The position numbers and the translations under genes were made by a program. From Phaeosaccion multiseriatum (Eukaryota; Ochrophyta, other classes), in the NCBI GenBank assembly GCA_965112735.1, contig OZ218953.1:4154001-4218000 (forward strand): a DNA stretch of 64,000 nucleotides. Reading direction: 5' to 3'. The notes under the pieces were generated by a model. The model was not told the DNA's origin. It ran no database searches and worked only from the letters and a program-made list of their open reading frames with translations. Positions 12,674-21,840 of this stretch are shown one piece after another; position 1 is the stretch's first letter; every line of letters begins with the position of its first letter.

Positions 12674-14759
12674 ATGTCTACACTTGACCAGGGATCCCCG
12701 CCGACACTGCAAAATGGGGCTCCTCTGGAAAGACTGCAAGCTATTCAGGCGGGGCTCAAATCCCTGGCTTCTTCCGGCATAGCTCCTGCGGCGGACTTTG
12801 GATCCGGAGGCACCGTTGGTATTGCTTCTGGTGTATCCAAAGAGGCTCCAGGCGTGGATACGTCGACCGCCAGCACCAGCAGCGCGAGAAGCACGCCAGA
12901 GAGTAGTACGATGTATACCCAGGCTCTGTCGAGCGCCTATGAGTTGTTCCGAGTACAGTTGGGTGTGTCAGACGAGATCCTCGACCTACCCCAAGAGCGA
13001 GAGCAAGGAGAGCAAGAAAACAGTAGTGGTAGTGGCCCATCGTCCACTTCCGGGCCCTTGTCATCATTAGAGAGACTGACTTCTACCTCGTCCTCCCTGG
13101 ACAAAGTCATCGACGCCTCTATTAGTAGCGGACAGGATGCCGTCCGAGTCATGCTCCACAGCGGCCCTGGTGCTGCTGCACCGGGGGTGGAAGACTTGAT
13201 GCGCCAACAGTTGCTGCTGTTGACTCGGATGGGTGCTCTGCAAAAGAGCGTACTTAGTGCGCAGGAGAGGAATGCAGTGGCCTGGGCTGATTGGCTCTGG
13301 GCAACGGAGGAGGAGCAAGCGGGCTCTCGTCTAGACGGGTGAGTGAATGAACGAGAAAGAGCGCATAAGTGGGTGTCCTCGGGGTGCCCGAACCCTTTCA
13401 CTCTGCTGTCCATTTTCATGCGTCTCTTAGTTGAAGTACCAACACACGACCTGTTGGCCTGCTGCTCTGCTGCCTTGCTGCCTCCACCTCCTCCTCAACT
13501 CAACTCCTCGGCGGCGCTTTCCTTCCCTCTTTCTCAGAGACATCTCTATGCAAACGCTATGTGCCGCGTGGGAGAGGGTCGCCCTCAACCTGGAGGAGCA
13601 GGGTGGGGTGTCGCATGCGTGGCTCAAGCATCATGCCTTGCAGCACATCGCGGTGGCGTACCTGAGGCCGGCGATGGAGCGAGCGGCCGAGAGAGAGACC
13701 ATCGAGGGGGTAGGGCGCAGCCTCGAGCAGAATGCGGCACGACTCGCCGCTCAGGCTGCTCAAGTGGAAGAGCTCGAGGTGGCGGTGCAGAAGGTGAGGA
13801 GTGTCTGTGGGCAGTGAGGGGGGTGAAGGATGGATCTCAGTCGATCTGAAGGATGTCGGTCCATCGGTGTCTCTGTCTTGGTGTACGTTAGAGGATGGTT
13901 GACGAAGCTCTCATACTTTCACACTACGCTCACTCGATGTGCAACGCTTGGCACATGCATGCACTTGCTGCTGCTGCTGCTGCTGCTACTTCGTTTGCTG
14001 TCTTGTCGTGCTTCTGATTTGGTGGTGTGGTGCTCTCGTTCGTTAGGAGGAGCACCGGCGGAAAAAGGCCGAAAGGATGGCAGCCAAAGCCCTCTCGGAC
14101 AAGGCCCTGCTGGCCGAGGCGATGGAAACCAGCGACGACAGCACCAGCATCAAGCTTCGGGCCATGCTCTCTGCCACGCAGGCCGACCTCCGGCACCAGA
14201 AGGTGGGGGGAGAAGAGGGGAGGAGAGAATAGCAGGTTGCCTGCTGATTTATCAAGGTATCTCCAATGCTCTCTCTTCTCTTTTCTCTGTCTGTTTCTCA
14301 TCGCCGCTCCCTCCTCCCTCCTCCTCCTCCTCCTCCTTCTTCTCCTCTTCTCTTCCTCCTCCTCCCCCCAGGCTCGAAACTTTCAGCTGCTGGAGGAAGG
14401 CCGGCGACAGAGCGCTCGAGCCAACGGAGCGCTGCAGGCACAGGCCGCAGCAGAGAACGCGCTCAGAACAGCGAGAGTGCAAACCGCGGCAGCAGAAGCA
14501 GCAGCGCCACCACCACTACCACAACCACCACAACCAGGAGGAGGAGGAGGAGGAGGAGGAGGAGGAGGAGGAGGGGGGGGAGATGTCGGCAGACAAGGGA
14601 GCGGGTACTGGAAGCTCTCTACGTCGACGTCAGAGACTGAGGCTGAGTCGATGGTGGAAGGCGGCAGCAGCAGGAGCAGCGGTAGTGGGTTGTTGGCAGC
14701 GCCAGGTGAGAGGCTCAGGGAGTGTAGCACTTCTTCTTCTTCAGCACTTCTTCTTCAGC

Positions 14760-14790
<31 letters not shown>

Positions 14791-16368
14791 CTTCTTCTTC
14801 TTCTGGCCCACCACCGCCCCCACCCACATCTCTCGGAGGATATCCTTCGTTGTGCTCACCGAGTTTATTTGTATCGCTTCCGAACAGACTTATGGCAGGA
14901 GGACATAAGTAGGCGCCCTTCCCACCCCAGGGTAACGAGATTGTCAGGTGAGCTAAGCCAGCAGCGGAAAATGCAATGGTAGAAGCCTCCCGACCTCTTA
15001 CGCTCGCTTCTTGCTTTACAAGTCTACTCTTGGTTCTTACCATCTCCCGTGGACGCAAGTTGCTTCCAGCGTCTTGTGCGCAACTGCAAAAGAGTACACT
15101 GTCGTGTCCCTGCTAATCGTGTTTCGTTTCTCTGTCCCCACCCCTCGCTGTCCATTCCCACCACCCCGTCCTCCTCCCCGTACATGATACATGTACCCTC
15201 CCCCCACACGCACGCACGCGCACGCACACGCGACGGCTGCTCGACAGGAGCGATAAGTGAGTCGTCGTTCGTCTCTGACAGCAGCAGCGGGCAGTTCGTG
15301 CGCGTTGCACCGATCTGTTCCGAAGACGAGGAGGAGAGCGACAGAGGAGAATCATTGGGAGCGTCAGACACTGAGGATGGGAGGGACACCCAAGGTTCTT
15401 CCTCTTCGAAGGAGGAGCGTCCGTTGACCCCTGAGGCGGTGGCGGCGGCGTCAGCAGCAGCAGAAGCGAAAGGAGAAGGAGAAAGGGGAGCAGCAGGTGT
15501 CCGCTCTTGGCACGGAGCGCTGTTCCAAGGAGAGGGAGAAGAGGGAGACGAAGACGCTTCCGACGAGGGCAGTACGAGCAGCAGCAGCAGTAGCAGGGGC
15601 ACGGCGCGCCAGAGCGTGGGAACACCAGTTGGGGGTACTCTACTGGACATTACGCGGAAGCACAGACAAGACCAAGAAGGGAAGAGTGGCGGCGGCGGCA
15701 GGAGGAGAAGGGGGAGTAGTAGTACACACAGTGGCGGCAGCAGGAGGAGGAGCAGGAGCATGAGCAGCAGAAGCGGGCAGCGTGAGGAGGAAGAGGAAGA
15801 GCTCCTTCGAATCCACAGAGAGGGCGCGGGAGTAGGGAGGGCGGCGCCACTGGGAGAAGGAGACCAGCGCAAGAGTGCTCGGCGGCAGGAGCGAGCGTGG
15901 CAACAGCGACTGAAGGAAGCAGTGCATTCGGCGCGACAGGAGAGTAACGCCATCGTTCGGCTGCTGACGGAGCAGCTTGCGGAGGAGCAGGCGGCACTCA
16001 AGAGACTCTCCAAAGAGCTGAAGCGCCAGAATGCTCGAGTGGAGCAAGTAGAGGGGAGGGAGGAGGCCATCGCGGCGGAGGCGGCGAAGCGTGTGGAGGA
16101 CGTGTACCTCGCGGCTATCAGGGGCCGCCAGAGGAAGAGGGGACTGCTGGGCTGGTTCTCCTCCTCCTCCTCGTCGTCGTCGTCTCGGTCTGTGTCCGCC
16201 GGCCGGGCCCGATTGGACGACAAGTATGGTGGAGCAGTGCTCCTGGAGGGCTCTCTCGCTGACTCCCCGCTTGCGTTCAGCCTGGCCCAGCTCCTATTGG
16301 TGTGTTTCTGCTGCTGCATGGCCACGTCCCTGTGCAGCTGTGTGGTGTGGCCTCAGTTGGATGTGTAA
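12674..16368 (+). CDS. Coiled-coil protein with C-terminal membrane tail, golgin-84-like (tentative)
   Basis: Five exons keep phase: 12674-13338, 13538-13793, 14047-14202, 14372-14705, 15248-16368, giving 843 residues. The start is the first in-frame ATG (MSTLDQGSPP); upstream only a GTG is in frame. The N-terminus is Ser/Thr/Gly-rich. Exons 2 to 4 are charged heptad-like coil (EEHRRKKAERMAAKALSDK, LEQNAARLAAQAAQVEELEV), with a polyglycine insert at about 14541-14580. Exon 5 is acidic and serine-rich, then coil again (VRLLTEQLAEEQAALKRLSK), then a hydrophobic tail (AFSLAQLLLVCFCCCMATSL) close to the stop. Long coil plus tail anchor is the layout of golgin-84 and CASP at the Golgi; the AV..(x)..SPLA stretch before the tail loosely recalls golgin-84. 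No catalytic domain is seen. It may equally be another tail-anchored coiled-coil protein. Confidence 0.7.
14706..15247 (+). repeat. Intron with (CTT)n run in the coiled-coil gene
   Basis: The 542-bp intron has a TTC/CTT trinucleotide run at about 14732-14803, plus unremarkable sequence. The following exon starts after TCGACAG at 15247. The open reading through the CTT run on both strands is an artefact. Confidence 0.75.
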
Positions 16369-16722
16369 ACGTCCGTCGGCACTCCGTCAACGCTTGTGTG
16401 TCTCGTTTCGTGACCGCACCAAACCCCGAATGTTCAGCGTTCCGTCCGTCAATTTACCAGAGAGTCAACCTTACTGGCTTGTTACTATGGGTAATGACAG
16501 GACCCTCACTGACATTTGTACTACGTAGTACTCTATAATTGTGGGGATGCGCGGAATATACAGCTACATCAAAGTCGAGGTGTCCATCCGAAATGTGTAC
16601 CACATGTAAGTCAACTTCAAGTCCACATATAGACACAGACAGTTGGTAAGAGTCTTTGCCGGGGTTGTAGCAAGAGATGCTGGCCATAGCAGAGGGAACG
16701 AAAAAATCTATCTAGGATCTAG
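16369..16722. other. Short convergent intergenic spacer
   Basis: This 354-bp spacer separates the stop codons of two converging genes. It is less GC-rich than the flanks and non-repetitive. It should hold both 3' UTRs; no clear polyadenylation signal or RNA gene is seen. Confidence 0.5.
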
Positions 16723-18072
16723 TCACCAATGGGTGGCCATGTGATTCCCGCCGTCCCCCATCGGTGCACAGAAGAATGCTCCTCCATAGCTTCCCCACGA
16801 CTGAGTCAAGTCCGGTCCCAGAGGGGAAGAGTTGCTCTTCTCTTTGCGCCCCCCAGGACCACTGGTACTGGGACGGCGGCGGGGGCGGCGGTCGAGGACC
16901 TTGTCCTTGCCCTTCTTGGTAGGGCCCTCTCCGGGGAGGGTCACGGGATGGAGTAGCATAGACACGTCCGGGAGGCAGCCTCTCTCCCCCGAGGCGGCTG
17001 CAGAGCATCCTATTGCGCCCACTCTCTGCAGGACCTTGAGCCTTGGATCCTTCGAGCAGCCGGCCTGGTGCATAGGTTTTGCCAACTCGCTGTCCATAAA
17101 GTCTGGGAGCAGCAGGGCCGCCAAGGGCTTACCGAGGAGTGCCAACTGCTGCTGCGCATCTGCAAGAGCTTCGGCCCCCTCGCCATCAAAGGGAAAGGCA
17201 TTGCTGCGAACGTCGACCGCAGCGATGACTGGCGACGCTCCGACGAGAAGGTCGGCAAGCTGGAACGCCTCGTCCTCCCCCATGTCGATGTCTCTCAAGT
17301 CTAACGCGAGGCAAAAGGGGAGACACGCCACCGCCTCGCCGGAGCTTGCCCCGTTGGGGCCATGAGGGTGACCGGGAGCATCTCGACCTTCGTCCAACCG
17401 TACGTCTGGAGGCAGCAGCGCACGGCCCAGCCTGTCGATGATTACTTGCGCGCCCCACTTAATCGACGCGAGTGGAACGATAATCAGCTCTTTTTCGTCC
17501 TCTCCTCGGCCAAACGTAGATAGCCTCAGCTCCGGAGAAGGCGGAAGGGGAAATGCACGCGGCCGAAGCTCCTTCGACCTTTTGCCCATGCTCTCCACCA
17601 AGATCTTGACCTTCTTCGCGAACAAGACATCGCTGCCGGTGTAGTCGCCAGCATTTTTCCTCCCCAGCAGCTGGCACAGCTCACCAAATGCATCGCTAAC
17701 CTGGTAGTACTGGAGACTGCGCCCCTCTCCCCCATGAGCGCTGCGTTGCTGCAGTCTTCGACTATCCGCACGGGCAAGTCTTGCGGTGGGACTCAGTGGC
17801 TGCCCCCACTCAAGAAAGCCCCCCCCTGACACCCCCCTTCCCCTTCTCCTTCCCTTCCTACTTCCCTCTCCTCCTGATCCTCTTGATCCTCCTGATCGTC
17901 CTGCTTCTGGTGCTCCTGCTCCTTCAGGTACGACGGTCACGGCCGACACAGCCGACACCGACCATCGCGGGCGGCATCCCTCTGCACTCGCCGCTCTCAT
18001 TCGTCGAGAGACGCTTGTGCGCTGCCTCATGAGACGGCAAGTCTCCATGTTCCCATGGATCGTCCTCTCCAC
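16723..18072 (-). CDS. Hypothetical protein with degenerate leucine-rich repeats
   Basis: A single uninterrupted exon of 449 residues, not assigned to a named family. The N-terminal 100 residues are basic and Gly/Arg/Ser-rich. The middle has a compact folded-looking part (YYQVSDAFGELCQLLGRKNA, ELIIVPLASIKWGAQVIIDR). It is followed by two imperfect ribonuclease-inhibitor-type leucine-rich repeats at about residues 250-310, readable as LALDLRDIDMGEDEAFQLAD and VIAAVDVRSNAFPFDGEGAE, where the L..LDL and VDVR.N spacing fits the repeat. The C-terminus is low complexity and basic (KKGKDKVLDRRPRRRP). A role in protein binding is inferred from the repeats only. The start lies 158 bp from the start of the divergent RRM gene, which supports the chosen ATG. 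An upstream exon is possible. Confidence 0.6.
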   Translation of the reverse strand: MERTIHGNMETCRLMRQRTSVSRRMRAASAEGCRPRWSVSAVSAVTVVPEGAGAPEAGRSGGSRGSGGEGSRKGRRRGRGVSGGGFLEWGQPLSPTARLARADSRRLQQRSAHGGEGRSLQYYQVSDAFGELCQLLGRKNAGDYTGSDVLFAKKVKILVESMGKRSKELRPRAFPLPPSPELRLSTFGRGEDEKELIIVPLASIKWGAQVIIDRLGRALLPPDVRLDEGRDAPGHPHGPNGASSGEAVACLPFCLALDLRDIDMGEDEAFQLADLLVGASPVIAAVDVRSNAFPFDGEGAEALADAQQQLALLGKPLAALLLPDFMDSELAKPMHQAGCSKDPRLKVLQRVGAIGCSAAASGERGCLPDVSMLLHPVTLPGEGPTKKGKDKVLDRRPRRRPSTSGPGGRKEKSNSSPLGPDLTQSWGSYGGAFFCAPMGDGGNHMATHW

Positions 18073-18230
18073 GTCCTTGCTTGGAAGCCCGATGCTTTGG
18101 ACCCCGCCCGAGGTAAGACGAAACTGTAGTTTGAGTTTCCGCTCTCAGTCAAGTGGCGTGCGGCTCCAATCCAAGGTGTGTGTTTACGTTTCTTTCTTCC
18201 CATAAGAGTGATACTGACTGCAGTAGCGTC
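18073..18230. promoter_or_regulatory. Bidirectional promoter candidate, LRR-like / RRM genes
   Basis: Only 158 bp separate two divergent start codons, so shared regulation is likely (inference). A pyrimidine tract ending TTTCTTTCTTCCCATAAG (about 18189-18206) resembles a 3' splice site, so the RRM gene may carry a 5' UTR intron that would move its promoter upstream. Confidence 0.4.
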
Positions 18231-19481
18231 ATGTCTAAGGGCATGAGGAGTAAGCTGGAGGCGAAGCTCGCCACGCTCTCTGCGCCAGAGTGGGCTTCCG
18301 ATGATGAGAGCGAAGAAGGCACTTCAGGAGATCGCGTGAAGGGGAAGGGAGGCGAGAAGGACAGGAAGGCTCCTTCGCGCAAGCAGCAGAGGAAGAGCAA
18401 GAAGCGAGCGCATGAGGCCACGCGCCACAAGGCAATAGGCACGTCGGCGATTGTGTACATTGGCCACCTGCCCCACGGCTTCTTCGAGCCCGCTATTGAG
18501 GGCTTCTTTGGGCAGTTTGGGGAGGTTTTGCGGTCGAGGGTGAGCCGATCGAAGAAGAGCGGGAGGAGCAAAGGGTACGGCTTTGTCGAGTTTGAGAGCT
18601 CCGCGGTGGCAAAGATTGCCGCCGAGGCGATGGACGAGTACTACATTTTCGACAAGCAGCTCGTGTGCAAGTTGGTGGCCATGGAGGACCAGCATCCGCG
18701 AATGTTCGACGGGGCAGGGGAGAAGTTCAGGAAAGTGAACTGGCACGGCATGAACAGGGGTGTGCTGAACAAAGACAAGACGCAGGAGGAGCATGAGAAG
18801 CATGTTAAAAAGGTGGAGGCCAAGATGGCCGGCAAAAGGAGCAAGCTCGCAGCGCTAGGGATTCGCTTCGACATTCCTGAAACTGTAATGGAGGTTGGCG
18901 TTGCCGCGGAGCCGGAGGGTTTATCTGACTTGGATGTCAGCGACGACAATGATGATGACGAGGAGGAGGAGGAGGAAGAGGAAGAGGAGGAGGAAGAGGC
19001 ACCTGTGAAAAGGGCGAAGAGGGCTGCTTCCGGCCCAGGGGCAGCGAAAGCCAAGAAGGCAAAGCTGAGCCCGGCGGAGGCAACTGGAAAAGCTACCAAA
19101 GCTGCGGCGGAGGTGATGGCCGCCAAAGCGAAGCGCAAGGCGGAGGCAGTGCCGGCAGGGGAGGGTACGGCGAGTGTGAAGAAGACGACGAGCAAGAGGA
19201 AGAGGACGGAGGACGTTTCTAAATCTTCCCCTGCGGCAGCCAAGACGGCGAAGGTGGGGGAAGGGCAAGTTCCTAAGTCAGCGTCCAAGGCGGCGAAAGG
19301 GAAGACTCCCAAGAAGGAAGCGGCGGCGGCGGAGGAAGGCACAGTGACTACACCAAAAGCAGCCAAAAGCGGGAAGAAGAAAGTTCCTGCAACCACGGAG
19401 CCGAAGGTCTCAGCCAAGAGTTCTTCAGCGGTGAAGAAGAGCAAGACCGCCGTCAAGCCCAGGAAGAAGGCAGCCGCATGA
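18231..19481 (+). CDS. Nucleolar RRM protein of the NIFK / Nop15 type
   Basis: Single exon, 416 residues. One RRM lies at about residues 75-155 with RNP2 as VYIGHL and RNP1 as KGYGFVEF. The stretch after it (IAAEAMDEYYIFDKQLVCKL, then HPRMFDGA and FRKVNWHGMNR) matches the extended region of NIFK (MKI67IP) and yeast Nop15, which bind pre-60S ribosomal RNA (ITS2 region) in the nucleolus. An acidic run (about 245-265) is followed by a long Lys/Ala/Pro-rich tail that looks like a histone H1 tail (KAAKGKTPKKEAAAAEE, KSGKKK), typical of nucleolar retention. The start chosen is MSKGMRSKLEAK; an ATG 78 bp upstream is in frame but precedes a probable splice-like tract. Function by family; the tail is longer than in yeast Nop15. 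Confidence 0.88.
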   Translation: MSKGMRSKLEAKLATLSAPEWASDDESEEGTSGDRVKGKGGEKDRKAPSRKQQRKSKKRAHEATRHKAIGTSAIVYIGHLPHGFFEPAIEGFFGQFGEVLRSRVSRSKKSGRSKGYGFVEFESSAVAKIAAEAMDEYYIFDKQLVCKLVAMEDQHPRMFDGAGEKFRKVNWHGMNRGVLNKDKTQEEHEKHVKKVEAKMAGKRSKLAALGIRFDIPETVMEVGVAAEPEGLSDLDVSDDNDDDEEEEEEEEEEEEEAPVKRAKRAASGPGAAKAKKAKLSPAEATGKATKAAAEVMAAKAKRKAEAVPAGEGTASVKKTTSKRKRTEDVSKSSPAAAKTAKVGEGQVPKSASKAAKGKTPKKEAAAAEEGTVTTPKAAKSGKKKVPATTEPKVSAKSSSAVKKSKTAVKPRKKAAA

Positions 19482-20041
19482 GGGGGGGGGGAGGATTAGA
19501 GTAGCCACTCACGCCTCCCTCAAACAGCAGTCCTCGCTCGCTTCCAACGCACAAGCGAGCAGATAGAAGCGAGGGCATTTAGTGCGCTACCACACAAGCT
19601 TTTCATAGAATATAACAGTAATGCATCATGCCTGTTCCAAGAAATTCGCTCTCATGACCAAGGGTAGACAGTCGGACAGCATGACGAGCAATGACAGCAA
19701 GGGGCAATCCTTGGGGGACTCCAAGGTTCCCCACCACCTCTCTCGCGGCGTGGCTGGGTGAGGGAGTGGTGCCCAGCGTAAGGCTAACATCCCGTCCAGG
19801 ACTACATGCCTCCGTCCCTCCAGAGCCTCTCTCTCAGCGACCTATGGTACCTCAAACCCCACACAGAAATGAGGCATGCAGCGATTCTGGGGGTTCACTG
19901 GCGCACGTGACTGAGGGTCGGAGGGTCGGGGGGGGCACCCCTGCCGGGGCTGACTGAAGCGCTGCAGTCTACGCCGCCCACAGTTACAGTTACAGTTACA
20001 GTTACAGTTACCCTCACGCAGTACCGCACGTCTCTGCGGGC

Positions 20042-20199
20042 TTATGTGCGAAGGCAGGCCGTGCGTGGTACGTTGGGATGGGCTGGGGTGTATGTATAGT
20101 CCTCTTCGTGCTGCTGATCGATGGACAGCTGCACTGCCGCAGCCGTGTTGCCATCCATCCGGCACGTCAGGTGCATCCCGGACAGGGACGCCACGTCCT
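20042..20199 (-). CDS. Possible terminal exon of an unidentified minus-strand gene
   Basis: Reading begins after a good 3' splice site (…GAGTGCAG) and runs about 52 residues to TAA: it contains SLSGMHLTCRMDGNTAAAVQ and IDQQHEEDYTYTPAHPNV. The composition is protein-like compared with the other frames here. It sits tail to tail with the RRM gene, as the alternating layout would predict. No family recognised; upstream exons are unproven. Confidence 0.3.
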
Positions 20200-20504
20200 G
20201 CACTCGTGCGTGGAGAATGGGGGGGGGAGATGGTCAGATGGCAGCAGATGGGAGGGAGAAGGACGTGGCGGAATGAGGATGGAAAGGAGAAAGTAACTAC
20301 CTCCCTCCCTCCGTCCGTCCGTCCCTCCCTCCCTCCGTCCGTCCCTCCCTCTCTCCCTCCCTCCTTCCCTCCCTCCCTCCCTTCCTCCCTCCCTCCCTCA
20401 CTCCGTCCCTTTCTCCCTTCCTCCCTCCTACACTCACTCTCACACACACACTCACTCACTCACTCACTCACCTACCTCCCTCCTCCCTCCCCCCCTCACT
20501 CGTT

Positions 20505-20776
20505 CCTGAGGCTGGGCTGGGATGACGAGTTGCCGCTACCGGATCGATGTACCTCTAGGGGTACCTCTAGGTCAGGAGCGACTCGTGGTTTGGAAGGGGT
20601 ACGACCTTCTGAACCTTCTTTCTCATGACCTGCCCCAGTAACTTGACGTGGCAGAGTTTGAGGACAAAAGCGAGGAAGAGTACGACGAGGCGGACCGATT
20701 TTACGAGCACTACGAGGAGTATTGGGTGAGCGAAGGAGAGGACGAGGACGACGAGGAGGACGAGGAGGGGGGGTGA
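20505..20776 (+). CDS. Possible last two exons of an unidentified plus-strand gene with acidic tail
   Basis: A short stretch LGWDDELPLPDR follows a 3' splice site at about 20510. After a second 3' splice site (GACGTGGCAG, about 20655) comes FEDKSEEEYDEADRFYEHYE, ending in an Asp/Glu run and TGA at about 20776. Acidic, Tyr-rich composition favours real coding. It conflicts with the minus-strand pieces nearby, so at most one model is right. No family recognised. Confidence 0.3.
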
Positions 20777-20884
20777 GAGGATTTTGGGCAGGGGCTTTCA
20801 GAAGTCTCATAGCTAGGCGCTGCTCTGACGGTGGAGATACGCATGGCTCACGCAAGAGCGGTGCTTAGCTTCTGCAAGTAGGAG

Positions 20885-21055
20885 GTGATGCAAAGCTCAA
20901 AGCTCTGCTGCTGCCACCCCCCCGAGATGTGCTCTGTTTACCAGACAGGAGACATTCGCGACACCCACCCGTTGCTGTAAAAAGCTCGTTTGTTCGTCCC
21001 TGTTCCATTTCTCGCGTCTGTGCAATGTGTGCGATCCACTCTCTGTACCGCAGGC
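20885..21055 (-). CDS. Possible internal exon, unidentified
   Basis: The minus strand reads REWIAHIAQTREMEQGRTNE then LFTATGGCRECLLSG before a GTAAAC donor at about 20940; the 3' splice site would be GCGGTACAG at about 21050. Composition is protein-like but very short. Could link the 21.37-kb and 20.04-kb pieces into one gene. No family recognised. Confidence 0.25.
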
Positions 21056-21248
21056 ATGGCCTGGACGCGCGTCCTCCCTCCGTTCCTCCCTCCCTTTGCC
21101 CCTTTCTTCCTCCCTCCCTCCCTACCTCCCTCGCTTCTTCCCCCCTCTCTCACCGGCGAAGGCAGTCTACACCAATACACCACTCTTCTCCCCAACCCAC
21201 CCTTCCAACTACCAATAACGAAGCTCCCTATCCCTTCTGCCGAACCCG

Positions 21249-21377
21249 TCATAGGGTATATGTAGTCAATAGCGAATCGGCAGTGGCCTGCTTGTGCATC
21301 ACTTTGGCAAGGTCGAGCAGCATGGCCTTGAACCGCTGCTTGGAGCAGCCACTGACAAGCTTGAAACACGCTGCCAT
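21249..21377 (-). CDS. Small ORF or exon, unidentified
   Basis: A 42-residue reading frame starts with ATG at 21377 (MAACFKLVSGCSKQRFKAML, then DLAKVMHKQATADSLL) and ends TGA at 21249. It follows directly on the (CTCA)n run, whose end TATGGCAG could also be a 3' splice site. It is helical and basic-looking. It could be a small gene or an exon with a hidden donor (AAA|GTGATG). No family recognised. Confidence 0.3.
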   Translation of the reverse strand: MAACFKLVSGCSKQRFKAMLLDLAKVMHKQATADSLLTTYTL

Positions 21378-21840
21378 AGTAGTGAGTGAGTGAGTGAGTG
21401 AGTGAGTGAGTGAGTGAGTGAGTGAGTGAGTGAGTGAGTGAGTGAGTGAGTGAGTGAGTGAGTGAGTGAGCGAGCGTACGCTCTCATCTAGCCGCACCTT
21501 CCACCCTCTATCTGGAGCTCACCCACTGGGAGCCGTGTCATTGGAGATGGGAGTGCCTGGCCTCGATGCTTCAAACGGAAAACAGATGGCAACTTCCTTT
21601 CTCCCTCCCTCCGCTGATGCTGCGGGATGTCGGCAGCTCCCTCCCTCCCTCTGCTGATGCTGGGGTCACTGGGGATGCCGCTTCATGTCGCTTCCCAATG
21701 CCCTCGAAGCCCCCCCCCAGTGTCACGCGCGTCGACTTGTAACAGGCTAGAGGCATGGTGCGCCCCGATGATGGCGTCAACTGCCGTGTCAACTGGTGTA
21801 TCAACTGGCGTACCAACTGGCGTATCAGCTGGTGTACCAA

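Larger units (their letters stand above)
19482..21840. other. Unresolved 2.4-kb stretch with simple repeats and scattered exon-like pieces
   Basis: No complete gene could be assembled. It holds CCCT/CCT-rich runs (20290-20500), a (GAGT)n array (21381-21469), GTTACA repeats (19979-20011) and several short protein-like stretches listed separately. They lie on both strands and could belong to one minus-strand gene (21.4 to 20.0 kb) or to separate small genes. The TGAG array reads as CTCA on the minus strand and could act as a polypyrimidine tract. Confidence 0.4.

Noticed and set aside
16454-16687. Minus-strand frame ISCYNPGKDSYQLSVSICGL
   Set aside because: Short, in the spacer between two converging genes, with no splice support or family match.
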